The notes: generated by a model from the letters alone, not told the origin. Shown: positions 36,375 through 46,241, counted from the stretch's first letter. The stretch is 64,000 bases of DNA from RGIG5057 sp964371585 (GCA_964371585.1 CAYJMD010000001.1:1-64000); one strand, 5' to 3'. Program-made: numbers and translations.

Positions 36375-36776
36375 ATGAGTAGAAAAAAAGCAAGAGATAC
36401 AGCATTTAAATGTATTTATCAAATGGAATTTAGTAAAGAGGTTAATATAGACGAAATATTACAAAACAATTTTTTAGAACATAATAATGATGAAGATGAA
36501 AAAGAATATATTTCTTTAGTTGTTTTAGGAGTAAAAGAACACTTAAAAGAAATAGATGAAAATATATTATCAAAACTGAAAGATTGGACAATAGAAAGAA
36601 TTACAAAAATAGATTTAGCTATATTAAGACTAGCTATATATGAAATACTATATATAGAAGATTTATCAAATAAGATAAGTGCTAATGAAGCAGTAGAGCT
36701 TGCTAAAACTTATGGTAGTGATAATTCTAGCAATTTTGTAAATGGAATTATAGCAAAGGTAATAGAAAACGTTTAG
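36375..36776 (+). CDS. nusB: transcription antitermination factor NusB
   Basis: All-helical RNA-binding protein for rRNA antitermination. KKARDTAFKCIYQMEFSKE at the start and the C-terminal KIDLAILRLAIYEILYIEDL, then NEAVELAKTYGSDNSSNFVN are diagnostic. 133 residues. Sits in the conserved asp23-nusB-xseA order. Confidence 0.96.
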   Translation: MSRKKARDTAFKCIYQMEFSKEVNIDEILQNNFLEHNNDEDEKEYISLVVLGVKEHLKEIDENILSKLKDWTIERITKIDLAILRLAIYEILYIEDLSNKISANEAVELAKTYGSDNSSNFVNGIIAKVIENV

Positions 36777-36793
36777 CTAAAAAGGAGCAGTAT

Positions 36794-37981
36794 ATGGAGA
36801 AAATATATAGTGTAACGGAGCTAAATAAATACATTAAAAAGGTACTTGATCAAAGTACCTTTTTGCGTGATATTTATATAACTGGAGAAGTTACAAATTT
36901 TAAAGCACATTACACTGGTCATCTGTATTTTACACTAAAAGATGAAAATAGTGTAATAAAATGTATAATGTTTAAAGGGAATGCACAGTATGTTAACTTT
37001 AAATTAGAAGATGGAATGAAAGTAAATATAAGTGGTCAAGTTTCAGTATATGAAGCTGGTGGGACATATCAAATATATGTTAAGCAGATTGCTAAAGAAG
37101 GATTAGGCGAACTGTACCAAAAATATGAACAGTTAAAAGAAAAATTAAAAGTAGAAGGATTATTTGATGATTCTAAAAAGAAAGAATTACCTTATCTTCC
37201 AAAAAGAGTAGGTGTAATAACTTCAAAAACTGGAGCAGTTGTTAAAGACATAATAAATGTAACTACAAGAAGGTTTGAAAAATGTGATCTTCTAATATAT
37301 CCAGCTCAAGTTCAAGGAGCTTTAGTATCAAAAACAGTATGTGAAGGTCTTGAATATTTTAATAATGTAAATAATGTAGATGTTATTATAATAGCAAGAG
37401 GTGGTGGCTCATTTGAAGATTTATTTGGGTTTAATGATGAAGCTCTTGCAAGAAAAATATTTGAGTCTAAAATACCTGTAATATCCGCTGTTGGTCATGA
37501 AACTGACTATACAATTTGTGATTTTGTATCAGATTTAAGAGCTCCAACTCCTTCTGCAGCAGCAGAACTCGTTTATCCAGAATTAATTAGTTTAAAAAAT
37601 AGGATATTAAACGAAAGAAATAAAAGTAGAGTTGCAATCTATAATTATTTATTAAGAAGAAAAGAGTATATTAAAAGAATTAAAGCTTCAAGACTTGAAA
37701 AGATTCCTCTTGATATGATAAATAATTATAGATATAGTATATTAAATGAACTGAAAAAATCTGAAAATATTGTGAAGCAAAAATTACTAAAGGCGAGATT
37801 TAATTACACTGAGCAAGTAACAAAGCTTGATGCACTAAGTCCACTTAAAACTCTTTCTAGAGGTTATAGTGTTTGTAAAAATGAATCAGGAAAAGTAATT
37901 ACTAAAGTAAATGATGTTTGTAAAGATGAAAAGTTAGAACTAACATTAACTGATGGTAAAATTCAGGTAAAAGTTAAATAA
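36794..37981 (+). CDS. xseA: exodeoxyribonuclease VII large subunit
   Basis: Catalytic subunit of the single-strand DNA exonuclease ExoVII. N-terminal OB fold (YSVTELNKYIKKVL, YITGEVTNFKAHYTGHLYFTL) and catalytic domain with RVGVITSKTGAVVKDI, IARGGGSFEDLFGFNDE and VGHETDYTICDFVSDLRAPTPSAAAE. 395 residues is typical. Codons 15-24 form a 12-bp terminator-like hairpin, described separately. xseB follows 16 bases later. Confidence 0.97.
   Translation: MEKIYSVTELNKYIKKVLDQSTFLRDIYITGEVTNFKAHYTGHLYFTLKDENSVIKCIMFKGNAQYVNFKLEDGMKVNISGQVSVYEAGGTYQIYVKQIAKEGLGELYQKYEQLKEKLKVEGLFDDSKKKELPYLPKRVGVITSKTGAVVKDIINVTTRRFEKCDLLIYPAQVQGALVSKTVCEGLEYFNNVNNVDVIIIARGGGSFEDLFGFNDEALARKIFESKIPVISAVGHETDYTICDFVSDLRAPTPSAAAELVYPELISLKNRILNERNKSRVAIYNYLLRRKEYIKRIKASRLEKIPLDMINNYRYSILNELKKSENIVKQKLLKARFNYTEQVTKLDALSPLKTLSRGYSVCKNESGKVITKVNDVCKDEKLELTLTDGKIQVKVK
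36836..36864 (+). promoter_or_regulatory. terminator-like hairpin within the xseA 5' coding region
   Basis: Perfect 12-bp inverted repeat AAAAAGGTACTT/AAGTACCTTTTT with loop GATCA, starting 42 bases into xseA. Its GGTACTT/AAGTACC core followed by TTTTT is the shape of an intrinsic terminator or attenuator. Confidence 0.5.
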
Positions 37982-37997
37982 TTAAGGAGGCATACAA

Positions 37998-38234
37998 ATG
38001 GCTACAAAAAAAGAAAAACAAGAAAATTTTGAAGATGAATTAAAAAAATTAGAAGAAATATCTACGAAGTTAGAAAGAGGTAATATTTCTTTAGAAGAGG
38101 CTATAACTGACTTTGAAGAAGGTATTAAGCTTGCTAAAAATTGTAATTTAAAGTTAGAAGAAGCAGAGCAAAGAATCAATATATTAATTCAAGACGAGAA
38201 TGGGAAGATGAAAGAAGAAAAATTTGAAGAATAG
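37998..38234 (+). CDS. xseB: exodeoxyribonuclease VII small subunit
   Basis: 78-residue helical partner of XseA. The family pattern NFEDELKKLEEISTKLERGN, then ISLEEAITDFEEGIKLAKNC is clear. AAGGAGG ribosome binding site. ispA and dxs, which often follow in Bacillota, are absent here. Confidence 0.95.
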   Translation: MATKKEKQENFEDELKKLEEISTKLERGNISLEEAITDFEEGIKLAKNCNLKLEEAEQRINILIQDENGKMKEEKFEE

Positions 38235-38324
38235 TCTTTAAATAAAATAAAATTTATATATTTTAGTATTTAAAATGTATAATAAATTATTAAAAATAGC
38301 TAATACTATTTTTAGGTGATTATA

Positions 38325-38513
38325 ATGAAAAACAGGAAAAATACTAGTAAAAAAAGTAATAAAGTAAATATTTCAGAAGATGTAATGCTTGCAGAAAATT
38401 TGTCAGAAAAAATAAATAACGATGAGTATAATTATGTAGAAAATTTAAATAATTGGACTACTAAAGAAGAGCAAACAATGAAAACTAAAGAAATAGAGAG
38501 AATAACAGAGTAA
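38325..38513 (+). CDS. small hydrophilic protein of unknown function
   Basis: 62 residues from the ATG at 38325, 6 nt after AGGTG. Strongly charged, rich in K, N and E (KNRKNTSKKSNKVNISEDVM), with no hydrophobic segment. Length is short and there is no recognisable family, so it may be a real small gene or chance; the ribosome binding site and position after xseB favour a gene. Confidence 0.4.
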   Translation: MKNRKNTSKKSNKVNISEDVMLAENLSEKINNDEYNYVENLNNWTTKEEQTMKTKEIERITE

Positions 38514-38548
38514 AATGGTATATTAGGAATATATTTAGTATACAAAAC

Positions 38549-38577
38549 TTGCATTAAAAATGTCTTTATGCTATAAT
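38549..38577 (+). promoter_or_regulatory. sigma-A promoter for the nucleotidyltransferase gene
   Basis: TTGCAT (38549-38554), a 17-nt spacer and TATAAT (38572-38577). Confidence 0.65.
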
Positions 38578-38606
38578 ACTAGTACAATATAATTGGAGGT
38601 ATTTAA

Positions 38607-39344
38607 ATGAAATGTATTTTATTGTGCGCAGGGTACGCTACTAGATTATTCCCACTTACAGAAAATTTTCCAAAAGCTTTATTAGAAGTAGGAAAAAGAC
38701 CATTACTTGACTATATACTAGATGAAGTAAATACTATAGAAGAAGTTGATTCTATATACTTAGTAACAAATAATAAATATGCTGGCCATTTTCAAAATTG
38801 GGCAGATTCAAAAAACAATATTAAACCAATAACAGTTATAAACGATGGTACTTTAACTAATGATGATAGATTAGGTGCAATCGGAGATATTCAATTTACA
38901 ATTGAAAAAGCAAATATAAATGATGATTTATTAATAATAGCAGGAGATAATTTATTTACTTTTAAATTACAAGATTTTGTTAATAAATTTAAAGAAAAAA
39001 GTGCTCCTTGCATATGTGTAAGAGAAGAGCAAGATATAAACTTACTTAAAAGAGTTGGTGTATGTGAAATAGATTCAGATTCAAAAATATTTGGATTTGA
39101 AGAAAAACCAGCTGAACCAAAAAGTAAATTTGCAGCTTACGCTGAATATTTATATCCAGCATCAGTTATACCAATGTTTAAAGAATACTTAAACGAAGGT
39201 TTTTCAAATGATGCTCCAGGGAATTTTGTTAACTATGTATACAAAAAAACTCCTACATATGCATACACTTTTACAGGTGAATGTTATGATGTTGGAACAC
39301 ATGATGCTTTAGCTCAAGTTAACGAAATATATAACAACAAGTAA
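38607..39344 (+). CDS. sugar-phosphate nucleotidyltransferase
   Basis: Rossmann-like NTP transferase that activates a sugar 1-phosphate. The signature CILLCAGYATRLFPLTENFP is a GxGxRL-type loop, followed by KALLEVGKRPLLDYILDEV and the metal-binding AGDNLF. 245 residues, without the left-handed helix domain of GlmU. Similar to glucose-1-phosphate thymidylyl- or uridylyltransferase-like proteins; no rml or gal genes adjoin, so the substrate is open. RBS TTGGAGG. Confidence 0.85.
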   Translation: MKCILLCAGYATRLFPLTENFPKALLEVGKRPLLDYILDEVNTIEEVDSIYLVTNNKYAGHFQNWADSKNNIKPITVINDGTLTNDDRLGAIGDIQFTIEKANINDDLLIIAGDNLFTFKLQDFVNKFKEKSAPCICVREEQDINLLKRVGVCEIDSDSKIFGFEEKPAEPKSKFAAYAEYLYPASVIPMFKEYLNEGFSNDAPGNFVNYVYKKTPTYAYTFTGECYDVGTHDALAQVNEIYNNK

Positions 39345-39410
39345 CTTTTAGTTGCTAAATACAAAAGATAATCTTATAAATTAAATAAATTTAGATTGAG
39401 TGGTAAAAAA

Positions 39411-40652
39411 ATGAGTGTTAATAAAGGACTACGTAGTTTAGTTGTATGGTTATTTACACTCCTTATACTATTTATTGTAGGGTATGAAATATATATCAAT
39501 TTTATTGATACAGACATAACTTTTAATACAATATTTTCAAAAATTATATATATAGCATTACTAATTACATTTATTACAATATATGCGATTATTAAAGGTA
39601 AATTTAGTAAAAAAAAGATAAAGAAAAAGTTGAGTTTAACTTATAGATATTTATTACTTATTGTCACAACTTTTTTTCTTAAAATAGTTGCAGTAACAAT
39701 AAATGTAGTAGATGTAAATGTTATATATATACTTATTTGTAGTATAATTGGAGTAATATCTGCAATAGCTATTAAAAAGATAATATATAATGTATCAAAG
39801 AGTGATATGCTTTCGGTGATTGGACTGTTTATGTTTGCACTTCTTCCAAATATTAGTACTAATAGTATAGAATATTTAAACTCTATACTTGTTAATTTGA
39901 TGATTTTAAGTGCTATACTAGTATTTCAAAAAGTACTTGATGAATTAAAACAAATTGGAATTAAGAATAAAAAATATATATTATGGTCAGTTGCAATGGC
40001 TTTTTGTATTAGTTTTTCTATAATACTAGGTGTTCATTATGTAATATATATATTACTTGGAATAGGAATGCTATGTATAACAGCAAATTTGGATAAGACA
40101 CATATTGAATTTCCAAATAAAGTTATTAATAGCATAAGACAAAAAAATAAAGAAGTACTATATAAAATAGAAAGAATATACATAAATAAACAATTTATAG
40201 TTGTAGGAGTAGTTTTAATTTCTACTATAATATTCAACTTTGGTTTAAACTACATCGTTTCAGAAATTGATAATAATTTTGTAAATGAAGTATGTATGAC
40301 TAATAATGGAATATCAAGTGTTATAAATGGACAAGATATAAATAGTGTTATAAATAATTTAACTAGTGGGCTTAAAGATATATTTGCTAAGTCTAAAGGT
40401 TATTATTTAATACTTGCTTCATATATATTAGTATTAGAAATTCTTACTATAATATTAAGAAGAAGATATGATACTAAATCAACAATGCTTAAAATGGTGT
40501 TTATGACTATTACTATATTTGGTGCATTATTTAAGTATAATATAGATATTTACTATTTAGTTTATACAACGCTATTTATATTAATAGCTATAACTAATAC
40601 TTCAAATCTATATTTAAACAGAGATGAAAGAGTAAAACTTTTAAATTCTTAA
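39411..40652 (+). CDS. polytopic membrane protein of unknown function
   Basis: 413 residues with about ten to twelve predicted membrane helices and one external segment of about 65 residues (near 278-345). The layout resembles a glycosyltransferase-C-type or dolichyl-phosphate-mannose-transferase-like membrane protein, but the N-terminal acidic catalytic pair is not evident, so I give no family. Start chosen at the ATG 39411; a TTG at 39396 is possible. The ribosome binding site is weak. Upstream of dnaG by 24 bases. Confidence 0.6.
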   Translation: MSVNKGLRSLVVWLFTLLILFIVGYEIYINFIDTDITFNTIFSKIIYIALLITFITIYAIIKGKFSKKKIKKKLSLTYRYLLLIVTTFFLKIVAVTINVVDVNVIYILICSIIGVISAIAIKKIIYNVSKSDMLSVIGLFMFALLPNISTNSIEYLNSILVNLMILSAILVFQKVLDELKQIGIKNKKYILWSVAMAFCISFSIILGVHYVIYILLGIGMLCITANLDKTHIEFPNKVINSIRQKNKEVLYKIERIYINKQFIVVGVVLISTIIFNFGLNYIVSEIDNNFVNEVCMTNNGISSVINGQDINSVINNLTSGLKDIFAKSKGYYLILASYILVLEILTIILRRRYDTKSTMLKMVFMTITIFGALFKYNIDIYYLVYTTLFILIAITNTSNLYLNRDERVKLLNS

Positions 40653-40676
40653 AATAGTAAAGGAAGGTGTAAATTA

Positions 40677-42494
40677 GTGGCATATTATTCAGATGATTTA
40701 ATTGAAGATGTTGTATCACAAAATGATATTGTTGATATTGTTTCTGAATACTTACCACTTAAAAGAAATGGACGAAACTATATTGGTCTGTGTCCATTTC
40801 ATAGAGAAAAAACACCTTCTTTTATCGTGTCTAGGGATAAACAGATTTGTAAGTGTTTTGGGTGTTCTAAAGGTGGTGGAGTAATAAACTTCATAAAAGA
40901 AATTGAAAATTTAGATTTCCACGAAACTTTAGAATTTTTAGCAGCAAGAGCAAATATTGATTTAGAAAAATATATTATAAAAACAAGCCATTCTAAAGAT
41001 AATAGTAATTACTCGAGTGGTATAGACAAGAATAAGTTAAAAGAAAAAATATATGAAATAAATACAGCTACAGCTAAGTATTATCATAATAATTTAATTG
41101 AAAAATTAAATGAAGAAGGTAGCAATATAATTAAAAACTATATGAAAAAAAGAAATCTAGATAAAAATACTATAACTAGATTTGGACTTGGATATGCAAC
41201 AGGTAAAGTTCCTTTAAATGATCATCTTATGAGTATTGGTTTTTCAAAAGAAGAGATACTAGCATCTGGTATAATAGTGCAAAGTGAGAATTCTAGATTA
41301 TATGATAGATTTTTTAAAAGACTTATTTTCCCTATATTTGATATTAGAGATAGGGTAATAGCTTTTGGTGGTAGGGTACTAGATGACACTATGCCTAAGT
41401 ATTTAAATTCTGCTGAAAATATAATATATCATAAAGGTAAACATCTATATGCTTTTAATTTTGCAAAGAAAGAAAAATTAGAAAACATTATAATTGTTGA
41501 AGGATATATGGACGTAGTTTCACTACAAAAAGCTGGATTTAAAAATGTTGTTGCATCGCTTGGTACAGCTCTTACTATAGATCAAGCAAGATTAATAAAA
41601 AAATATACAGATAATGTAATTATAGCGTATGATCAAGATGGAGCAGGACAAGAAGCAACACTTAGAGGTATGGATATTTTAGTAGATCGTGGACTTAATG
41701 TAAAAGTATTAAAACTTGATAGAGATGATATTAAAGATCCAGATGAATATGTAAATAAAATGGGAAAAGAACGATTAAAACATTGTTTAGATAATAGTAT
41801 AACCTTAGTTGAATTTAAAGTTTCACAGTTTGAGAAAGATTTAGATTTTAAGGATACTGATTCAAAAATTAAATTTTTAAACAATGTTGCAAATATTTTA
41901 AGTAAGATTGAAAATAATATAACAAGAGATGTATATACAGATAAAATATCTGAAAAATATTTGATTGCTAAAGAACCTATTCTAAGAGAGATAAATAAGA
42001 AGTTAGCAGTTAAATATGAAACTACTAATATAGGAGTTCAGGATTTAAATGCTAAAGCTGTACTTAATATGGATGTTACTAAGAAAAAAGAACAGCATAT
42101 AATAGCATTACTTATTTTAAAAGATCCTAAAATAATTGATATTGTTAAGTCAAGTATTAGCGAAAATGATTTTAAAACAGAGAAATTACGCAAATTATAC
42201 ATAAAACTACTTGAATTAATAGAAATGTATGATATAACTAAAGTAGATATATTATCCAAAATAACAGAAGATGAACTTGTAAAAGAACTTGTTGATGTAA
42301 TGTACATTAACTTAGATGATGTTGATAAAATAAAATTATTAAATGATGTTTTAAAAAACATACGAAAAGAAAAGTATGTAACTAGGCGACAAGAAATACT
42401 TTCAAGAATAAATGAAGAAATAAGTAAAGAAGAAAAACAAATTCTAGAAATAGAATTAACTCAAATATTACTTGAGTTAAATAAATTAAAATAA
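40677..42494 (+). CDS. dnaG: DNA primase
   Basis: Makes RNA primers at the replication fork. CHC2 zinc domain (GLCPFHREKTPSFIVS, CKCFGC), TOPRIM core with the EGYMDV acidic motif and AYDQDGAGQEATLRG, and a C-terminal helicase-binding region. 605 residues starting at GTG after AAGGTG. Forms the conserved dnaG-rpoD pair; the gap to rpoD is 10 bases. Confidence 0.97.
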   Translation: MAYYSDDLIEDVVSQNDIVDIVSEYLPLKRNGRNYIGLCPFHREKTPSFIVSRDKQICKCFGCSKGGGVINFIKEIENLDFHETLEFLAARANIDLEKYIIKTSHSKDNSNYSSGIDKNKLKEKIYEINTATAKYYHNNLIEKLNEEGSNIIKNYMKKRNLDKNTITRFGLGYATGKVPLNDHLMSIGFSKEEILASGIIVQSENSRLYDRFFKRLIFPIFDIRDRVIAFGGRVLDDTMPKYLNSAENIIYHKGKHLYAFNFAKKEKLENIIIVEGYMDVVSLQKAGFKNVVASLGTALTIDQARLIKKYTDNVIIAYDQDGAGQEATLRGMDILVDRGLNVKVLKLDRDDIKDPDEYVNKMGKERLKHCLDNSITLVEFKVSQFEKDLDFKDTDSKIKFLNNVANILSKIENNITRDVYTDKISEKYLIAKEPILREINKKLAVKYETTNIGVQDLNAKAVLNMDVTKKKEQHIIALLILKDPKIIDIVKSSISENDFKTEKLRKLYIKLLELIEMYDITKVDILSKITEDELVKELVDVMYINLDDVDKIKLLNDVLKNIRKEKYVTRRQEILSRINEEISKEEKQILEIELTQILLELNKLK

Positions 42495-42504
42495 GGAGCA
42501 AAGG

Positions 42505-43743
42505 ATGAGTAAAGAAAAAGTAACTGCAGCTAAAGCAGAATTGATTAATGAATTTATTAATAAAAATGTAAGTAGAGAGGAAATAACTATACTTGAAATA
42601 AAGGATTTTGCAGAAGAAAATAAACTTAATAAAACTGATGTGAAAAATTTATATACTGAACTTAGTAAACAAGGTGTTAAAATAGTTGAAAAACTAACTA
42701 CTATAATTGTACAAAAGGAAGAGGACTTAGAAGATACTACTGAAGAAGAAAATAAAGCTGAAGAAGAAGCAGAATCTACTGAGCCAACTAAAGAAACTGC
42801 ACCTGCTTTAGAACTTGATATTGAACCTAATTTAGATGACTTAAGTGATATTGAAAAAGATATATTACTAGATGAAGTTAGTGACTTCTCTTTTGTAGAT
42901 AGTTTAAATACGGATGATCCTGTTAAATTATTCTTAAAAGAAATTGGTAATACAAGCTTACTTGATTACGAAACAGAAACTAAATTAGCTGAAAGAATGC
43001 TAGAAGGTGATGCAGATGCAAGAAAACAATTAGTTGAGGCTAATTTAAGACTTGTTGTGAGTATTGCTAAAAGATATATAGGTAGAGGAATGCATTTCTT
43101 AGATCTTATACAAGAAGGTAATTTAGGACTGATTAAAGCTGTTGAAAAATTTGATCTTAAAAAAGGATATAAATTTAGTACATATGCAACATGGTGGATT
43201 AGACAAGCAATTACAAGATCTATAGCAGATCAAGCAAGAACAATTCGTATACCTGTACATATGGTTGAAACTATTAATAAGTTAATTAGAACTTCAAGAC
43301 ATTTACTTCAAGTATTAGGTAGAGAACCTTCACCAGAAGAAATTGCTAAAGAAGTAGAAATGCCAGTAGAAAAAGTAAGAGAAGTACTTAAAATATCTCA
43401 AGAACCAATTTCTCTTGAAACTCCAGTTGGGGATGAAAATGAAACAGTTCTTGGTAACTTTATTCAAGATGAAGATGCTCCATCTCCATCTGATCAAGCT
43501 GCAGATATTTTACTTAGAACGCATTTAGATGAAGTAATGGATACTCTTACTCCTAGAGAAGCTAGAGTTTTAAAACTTAGATTTGGACTTATAGATGGAA
43601 GAATGAGAACTTTAGAAGAAGTTGGTCAAGAATTCCAAGTAACAAGAGAAAGAATAAGACAAATTGAAGCTAAAGCTATAAGAAAATTAAAACATCCAAG
43701 TAGAAGTAAAAGAGTTAAAGATTTCATGAATACAGAAGCATAA
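42505..43743 (+). CDS. rpoD: primary sigma factor SigA/RpoD
   Basis: Housekeeping sigma factor. An acidic linker (about 70-125) is followed by region 1.2 (DPVKLFLKEIG), region 2 (NLRLVVSIAKRYIGRGMHFL, then DLIQEGNLGLIKAVEKFD, then YKFSTYATWWIRQAITRSIA), region 3 (HMVETINKL) and region 4 with the helix-turn-helix LEEVGQEFQVTRERIRQIEA. 412 residues. The many TTGACA/TATAAT promoters in the window fit this factor. Confidence 0.98.
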   Translation: MSKEKVTAAKAELINEFINKNVSREEITILEIKDFAEENKLNKTDVKNLYTELSKQGVKIVEKLTTIIVQKEEDLEDTTEEENKAEEEAESTEPTKETAPALELDIEPNLDDLSDIEKDILLDEVSDFSFVDSLNTDDPVKLFLKEIGNTSLLDYETETKLAERMLEGDADARKQLVEANLRLVVSIAKRYIGRGMHFLDLIQEGNLGLIKAVEKFDLKKGYKFSTYATWWIRQAITRSIADQARTIRIPVHMVETINKLIRTSRHLLQVLGREPSPEEIAKEVEMPVEKVREVLKISQEPISLETPVGDENETVLGNFIQDEDAPSPSDQAADILLRTHLDEVMDTLTPREARVLKLRFGLIDGRMRTLEEVGQEFQVTRERIRQIEAKAIRKLKHPSRSKRVKDFMNTEA

Positions 43744-43748
43744 AATAA

Positions 43749-43800
43749 TACATGTAATAATATATAGATTTAAGTCTATATATTATTATGTGTTTTTTTA
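43749..43800 (+). terminator. terminator of dnaG-rpoD
   Basis: Long near-perfect stem (ATAATATATAGA/TCTATATATTAT at its core) with a 6-nt loop, followed by TTTTTTTA. Confidence 0.88.
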
Positions 43801-43842
43801 TTTATAATATAAATATTGTATTATGAATTTTGTATAAACATG

Positions 43843-43871
43843 TTGAATTATAAAGTTTGTTAGTATATAAT
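43843..43871 (+). promoter_or_regulatory. sigma-A promoter for the TIM44-like/SPFH pair
   Basis: TTGAAT (43843-43848), a 17-nt spacer and TATAAT (43866-43871). Confidence 0.65.
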
Positions 43872-43917
43872 ATAGTAAGAGTATTTATATTATAATACTA
43901 AGTATAAGGAGGGGAAT

Positions 43918-44823
43918 ATGTCTAAAATAAAGATAATTATTATAACAATATTTGTTATATTGTTTTCTGTAAATAGTTTTGTGTTTGCAGATGTTGGAAA
44001 TATAAATAGATATGATGGATCAGATTTTGGTGGATCATTTGATTTTGATAGTTCATTTGACTTTGATGATTTTGATAGTGATTTTAACTTATCAGGTTTT
44101 CCTATTGAATATATAATAGGTATTGTAATTGTTATTGCAATTGTTTCAATGTCTAAAGGAAAAACAAGTAATAATAGTAATACAAACTCAGGTACATCTG
44201 CTAATCAATTTTCAAATAGAAATTCTGTTACAACTAGTAGCTATAATCCAGCTAGGACAGCTATGATAGCTAAAAAAATTAGAGAAACAGATGAAGCTTT
44301 CTCAGAAGATAATTTTTTAACATGGGCTGGTAATATTTTTGTTAAACTACAAACTGCTTGGACAGCTAGAGATTTTGAAATTATTAGAACATTTGAATCT
44401 GAAGAACTATTTGAAGAACATCAGACTCAATTAAAACAATATATTGATACTAATAGAATAAATGTAATAGATAGAGTAAATGTTAAATCTACATCTCTTT
44501 CAAATCATAGTTTTGATGGTGATAAAGAGATATTAGAAGTTAATTTAGATGCAGTTATGAAAGATTATATAATAGATGCAACAACTAAAGAACTTTTAGA
44601 AGGTGATAAAACAAGAGATTGGCACATGAAATATGTACTAATGTTTGCTAGAAAAAAAGGTGTTACTACTAAAGTTGGTACAGACGAAGTAGCAACTACA
44701 AATTGTCCAAACTGTGGAGCTCCAACAGCTATAACTTCTTCTGGTAAATGTGAATATTGTGGAAGTGTTATAACTACAGGAGAACATGATTGGGTACTTA
44801 TTAGTATAAAAGGTAGAAAGTAA
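43918..44823 (+). CDS. TIM44-like domain membrane protein with zinc ribbon
   Basis: 301 residues. Signal-like N-terminal helix (1-24), an external stretch of D, S and F repeats (GGSFDFDSSFDFDDFDSDF), a membrane helix (about 62-78), then a cytoplasmic TIM44-like domain (about 125-245; FLTWAGNIFVKLQTAWTARD, FESEELFEEHQTQLKQY) and a C-terminal zinc ribbon (CPNCG...CEYCG) near 262-280. TIM44-like domains bind membranes in mitochondria; the bacterial role is unclear. It precedes an SPFH/zinc-ribbon protein by 20 bases, a pairing common in Bacillota. RBS GGAGGGG. Confidence 0.75.
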   Translation: MSKIKIIIITIFVILFSVNSFVFADVGNINRYDGSDFGGSFDFDSSFDFDDFDSDFNLSGFPIEYIIGIVIVIAIVSMSKGKTSNNSNTNSGTSANQFSNRNSVTTSSYNPARTAMIAKKIRETDEAFSEDNFLTWAGNIFVKLQTAWTARDFEIIRTFESEELFEEHQTQLKQYIDTNRINVIDRVNVKSTSLSNHSFDGDKEILEVNLDAVMKDYIIDATTKELLEGDKTRDWHMKYVLMFARKKGVTTKVGTDEVATTNCPNCGAPTAITSSGKCEYCGSVITTGEHDWVLISIKGRK

Positions 44824-44843
44824 TAATAGAGGGGGAATTTTAA

Positions 44844-46091
44844 ATGGGATTAATTAAAGCAGCAACTAGCGCTATAGGAAGTACTTTTGGTGATCAATGG
44901 AAAGAGGTCATTAGATGTGAAGATTTAACAAATAATATACTGATGATGAAAAAAACAACTGAAAATGGTGTTATATCAAATGGCTCAACTATTATAGTTG
45001 CTCCAGGTCAATGTGCAGTTATATATGATAATGGTAGAGTAATTGATGCAACAGCTGAAGATGGGACATATACATTTGATACATCTTCTACACCATCATT
45101 CTTTGCAGGTCAATTTGGAGCTGTGTTTAAAGAAATGTGGCAAAGATTTCAATATGATGGAGGAACTGCTAAACAACAAGCTGTATATTTCTTTAACTTA
45201 AAAGAAATATTAGATAATAAATTTGGAACTCCAAGTCCAGTACCATATAAAGACTGGGGACATCCACTTATGAATGCTAGAACAAATTCATATTTGCCAA
45301 TGAGTGTTGAAGTAAAATGTTTTGGTAAATATACATTTAAAATAGAAGACGTTTCATTATTTATGCAAAATATTGGTGGAACAGCTACAATATATAGAAA
45401 AGAAGATTTAGCAGAACAAATAAGAGCTGAGGTTATTGGATCGTTTAGTAATGTAATGAACAGTTTAGGTAGTGATAAACATAAAATAGATGTACTTGAT
45501 TTACCTAATCAAACAGATGAAATAAAAGAAATAATGGATGAAGAAGTATTTGATAAACCTATAAGAGATAGAGGTATCAAATTAGTATCTTTCGTTATTG
45601 AAAGCTTAACATTAACTGAAGATTCTAAAGATAAAATTGATAAATACGAAATTGGTGGAGATGCATATCAACAACAAGGTGTTGTTACTGAAGGATATGT
45701 AGATGCTATGAAAGGCGCAGCAAATAATGCAAATGGAGCTGCAAATGGATTTATGGGACTAGGTATGATGAATATGCAAACTGGATCAATGGGAATAAGC
45801 ATGAATAATGCCAAACCAATGACTCCAGATCCATCGAAATTAAATAATACACCAGTAGCAGATGAAGCTGATGAAATGGTAGTTAATAAGCAAGAAGTTG
45901 AAGTGAAAGAAGAATCAAAACCAGAAGAAAAGGAAGCTACAGATAGATGTGCAAACTGTAATGAAGTTGTAGCTGGTAGATTTTGCTCAAATTGTGGAAC
46001 AGAGAAAAAAGTGGAGAAAAGATGTAAAAATTGTAATACTTTACTTAAAGAAGGTTCGAAATTTTGTAGTGAATGTGGTACAAAAGCATAA
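44844..46091 (+). CDS. SPFH-domain protein with C-terminal zinc ribbons (YdjI-like)
   Basis: 415 residues. The SPFH/virion-core-type domain covers about 1-280 (IIRCEDLTNNILMMKKT-like start, NGSTIIVAPGQCAVIYDNGR, YLPMSVEVKCFGKYTFKIED, EQIRAEVIGSF). A methionine/glycine-rich hinge follows, then two zinc ribbons near the end (CANCNEVVAGRFCSNCG and CKNCNTLLKEGSKFCSECG). SPFH proteins organise membrane microdomains. No transmembrane segment, so it should be recruited by a partner, plausibly the TIM44-like neighbour. RBS AGGGGG. Confidence 0.85.
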   Translation: MGLIKAATSAIGSTFGDQWKEVIRCEDLTNNILMMKKTTENGVISNGSTIIVAPGQCAVIYDNGRVIDATAEDGTYTFDTSSTPSFFAGQFGAVFKEMWQRFQYDGGTAKQQAVYFFNLKEILDNKFGTPSPVPYKDWGHPLMNARTNSYLPMSVEVKCFGKYTFKIEDVSLFMQNIGGTATIYRKEDLAEQIRAEVIGSFSNVMNSLGSDKHKIDVLDLPNQTDEIKEIMDEEVFDKPIRDRGIKLVSFVIESLTLTEDSKDKIDKYEIGGDAYQQQGVVTEGYVDAMKGAANNANGAANGFMGLGMMNMQTGSMGISMNNAKPMTPDPSKLNNTPVADEADEMVVNKQEVEVKEESKPEEKEATDRCANCNEVVAGRFCSNCGTEKKVEKRCKNCNTLLKEGSKFCSECGTKA

Positions 46092-46111
46092 GCAATATTA
46101 AAGTATTTAAG

Positions 46112-46143
46112 AAGATATAGATTAATTCTATATCTTTTTTTAT
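46112..46143 (+). terminator. terminator after the SPFH gene
   Basis: Perfect stem AAGATATAGA/TCTATATCTT with a 5-nt loop, followed by TTTTTATT. Confidence 0.9.
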
Positions 46144-46241
46144 TATTCATTTTAACTAGTATTTGAATTACTATTTATTATCTATTTTAATTATTTTACT
46201 ATGATTTTTTTTTAGAAATTTAGAAGAAAATGTCATAGGTC

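Noticed and set aside
45668..46150. 160-codon minus-strand frame opposite the SPFH gene
   Set aside because: It is the antisense of the zinc-ribbon region; no ribosome binding site or family likeness.
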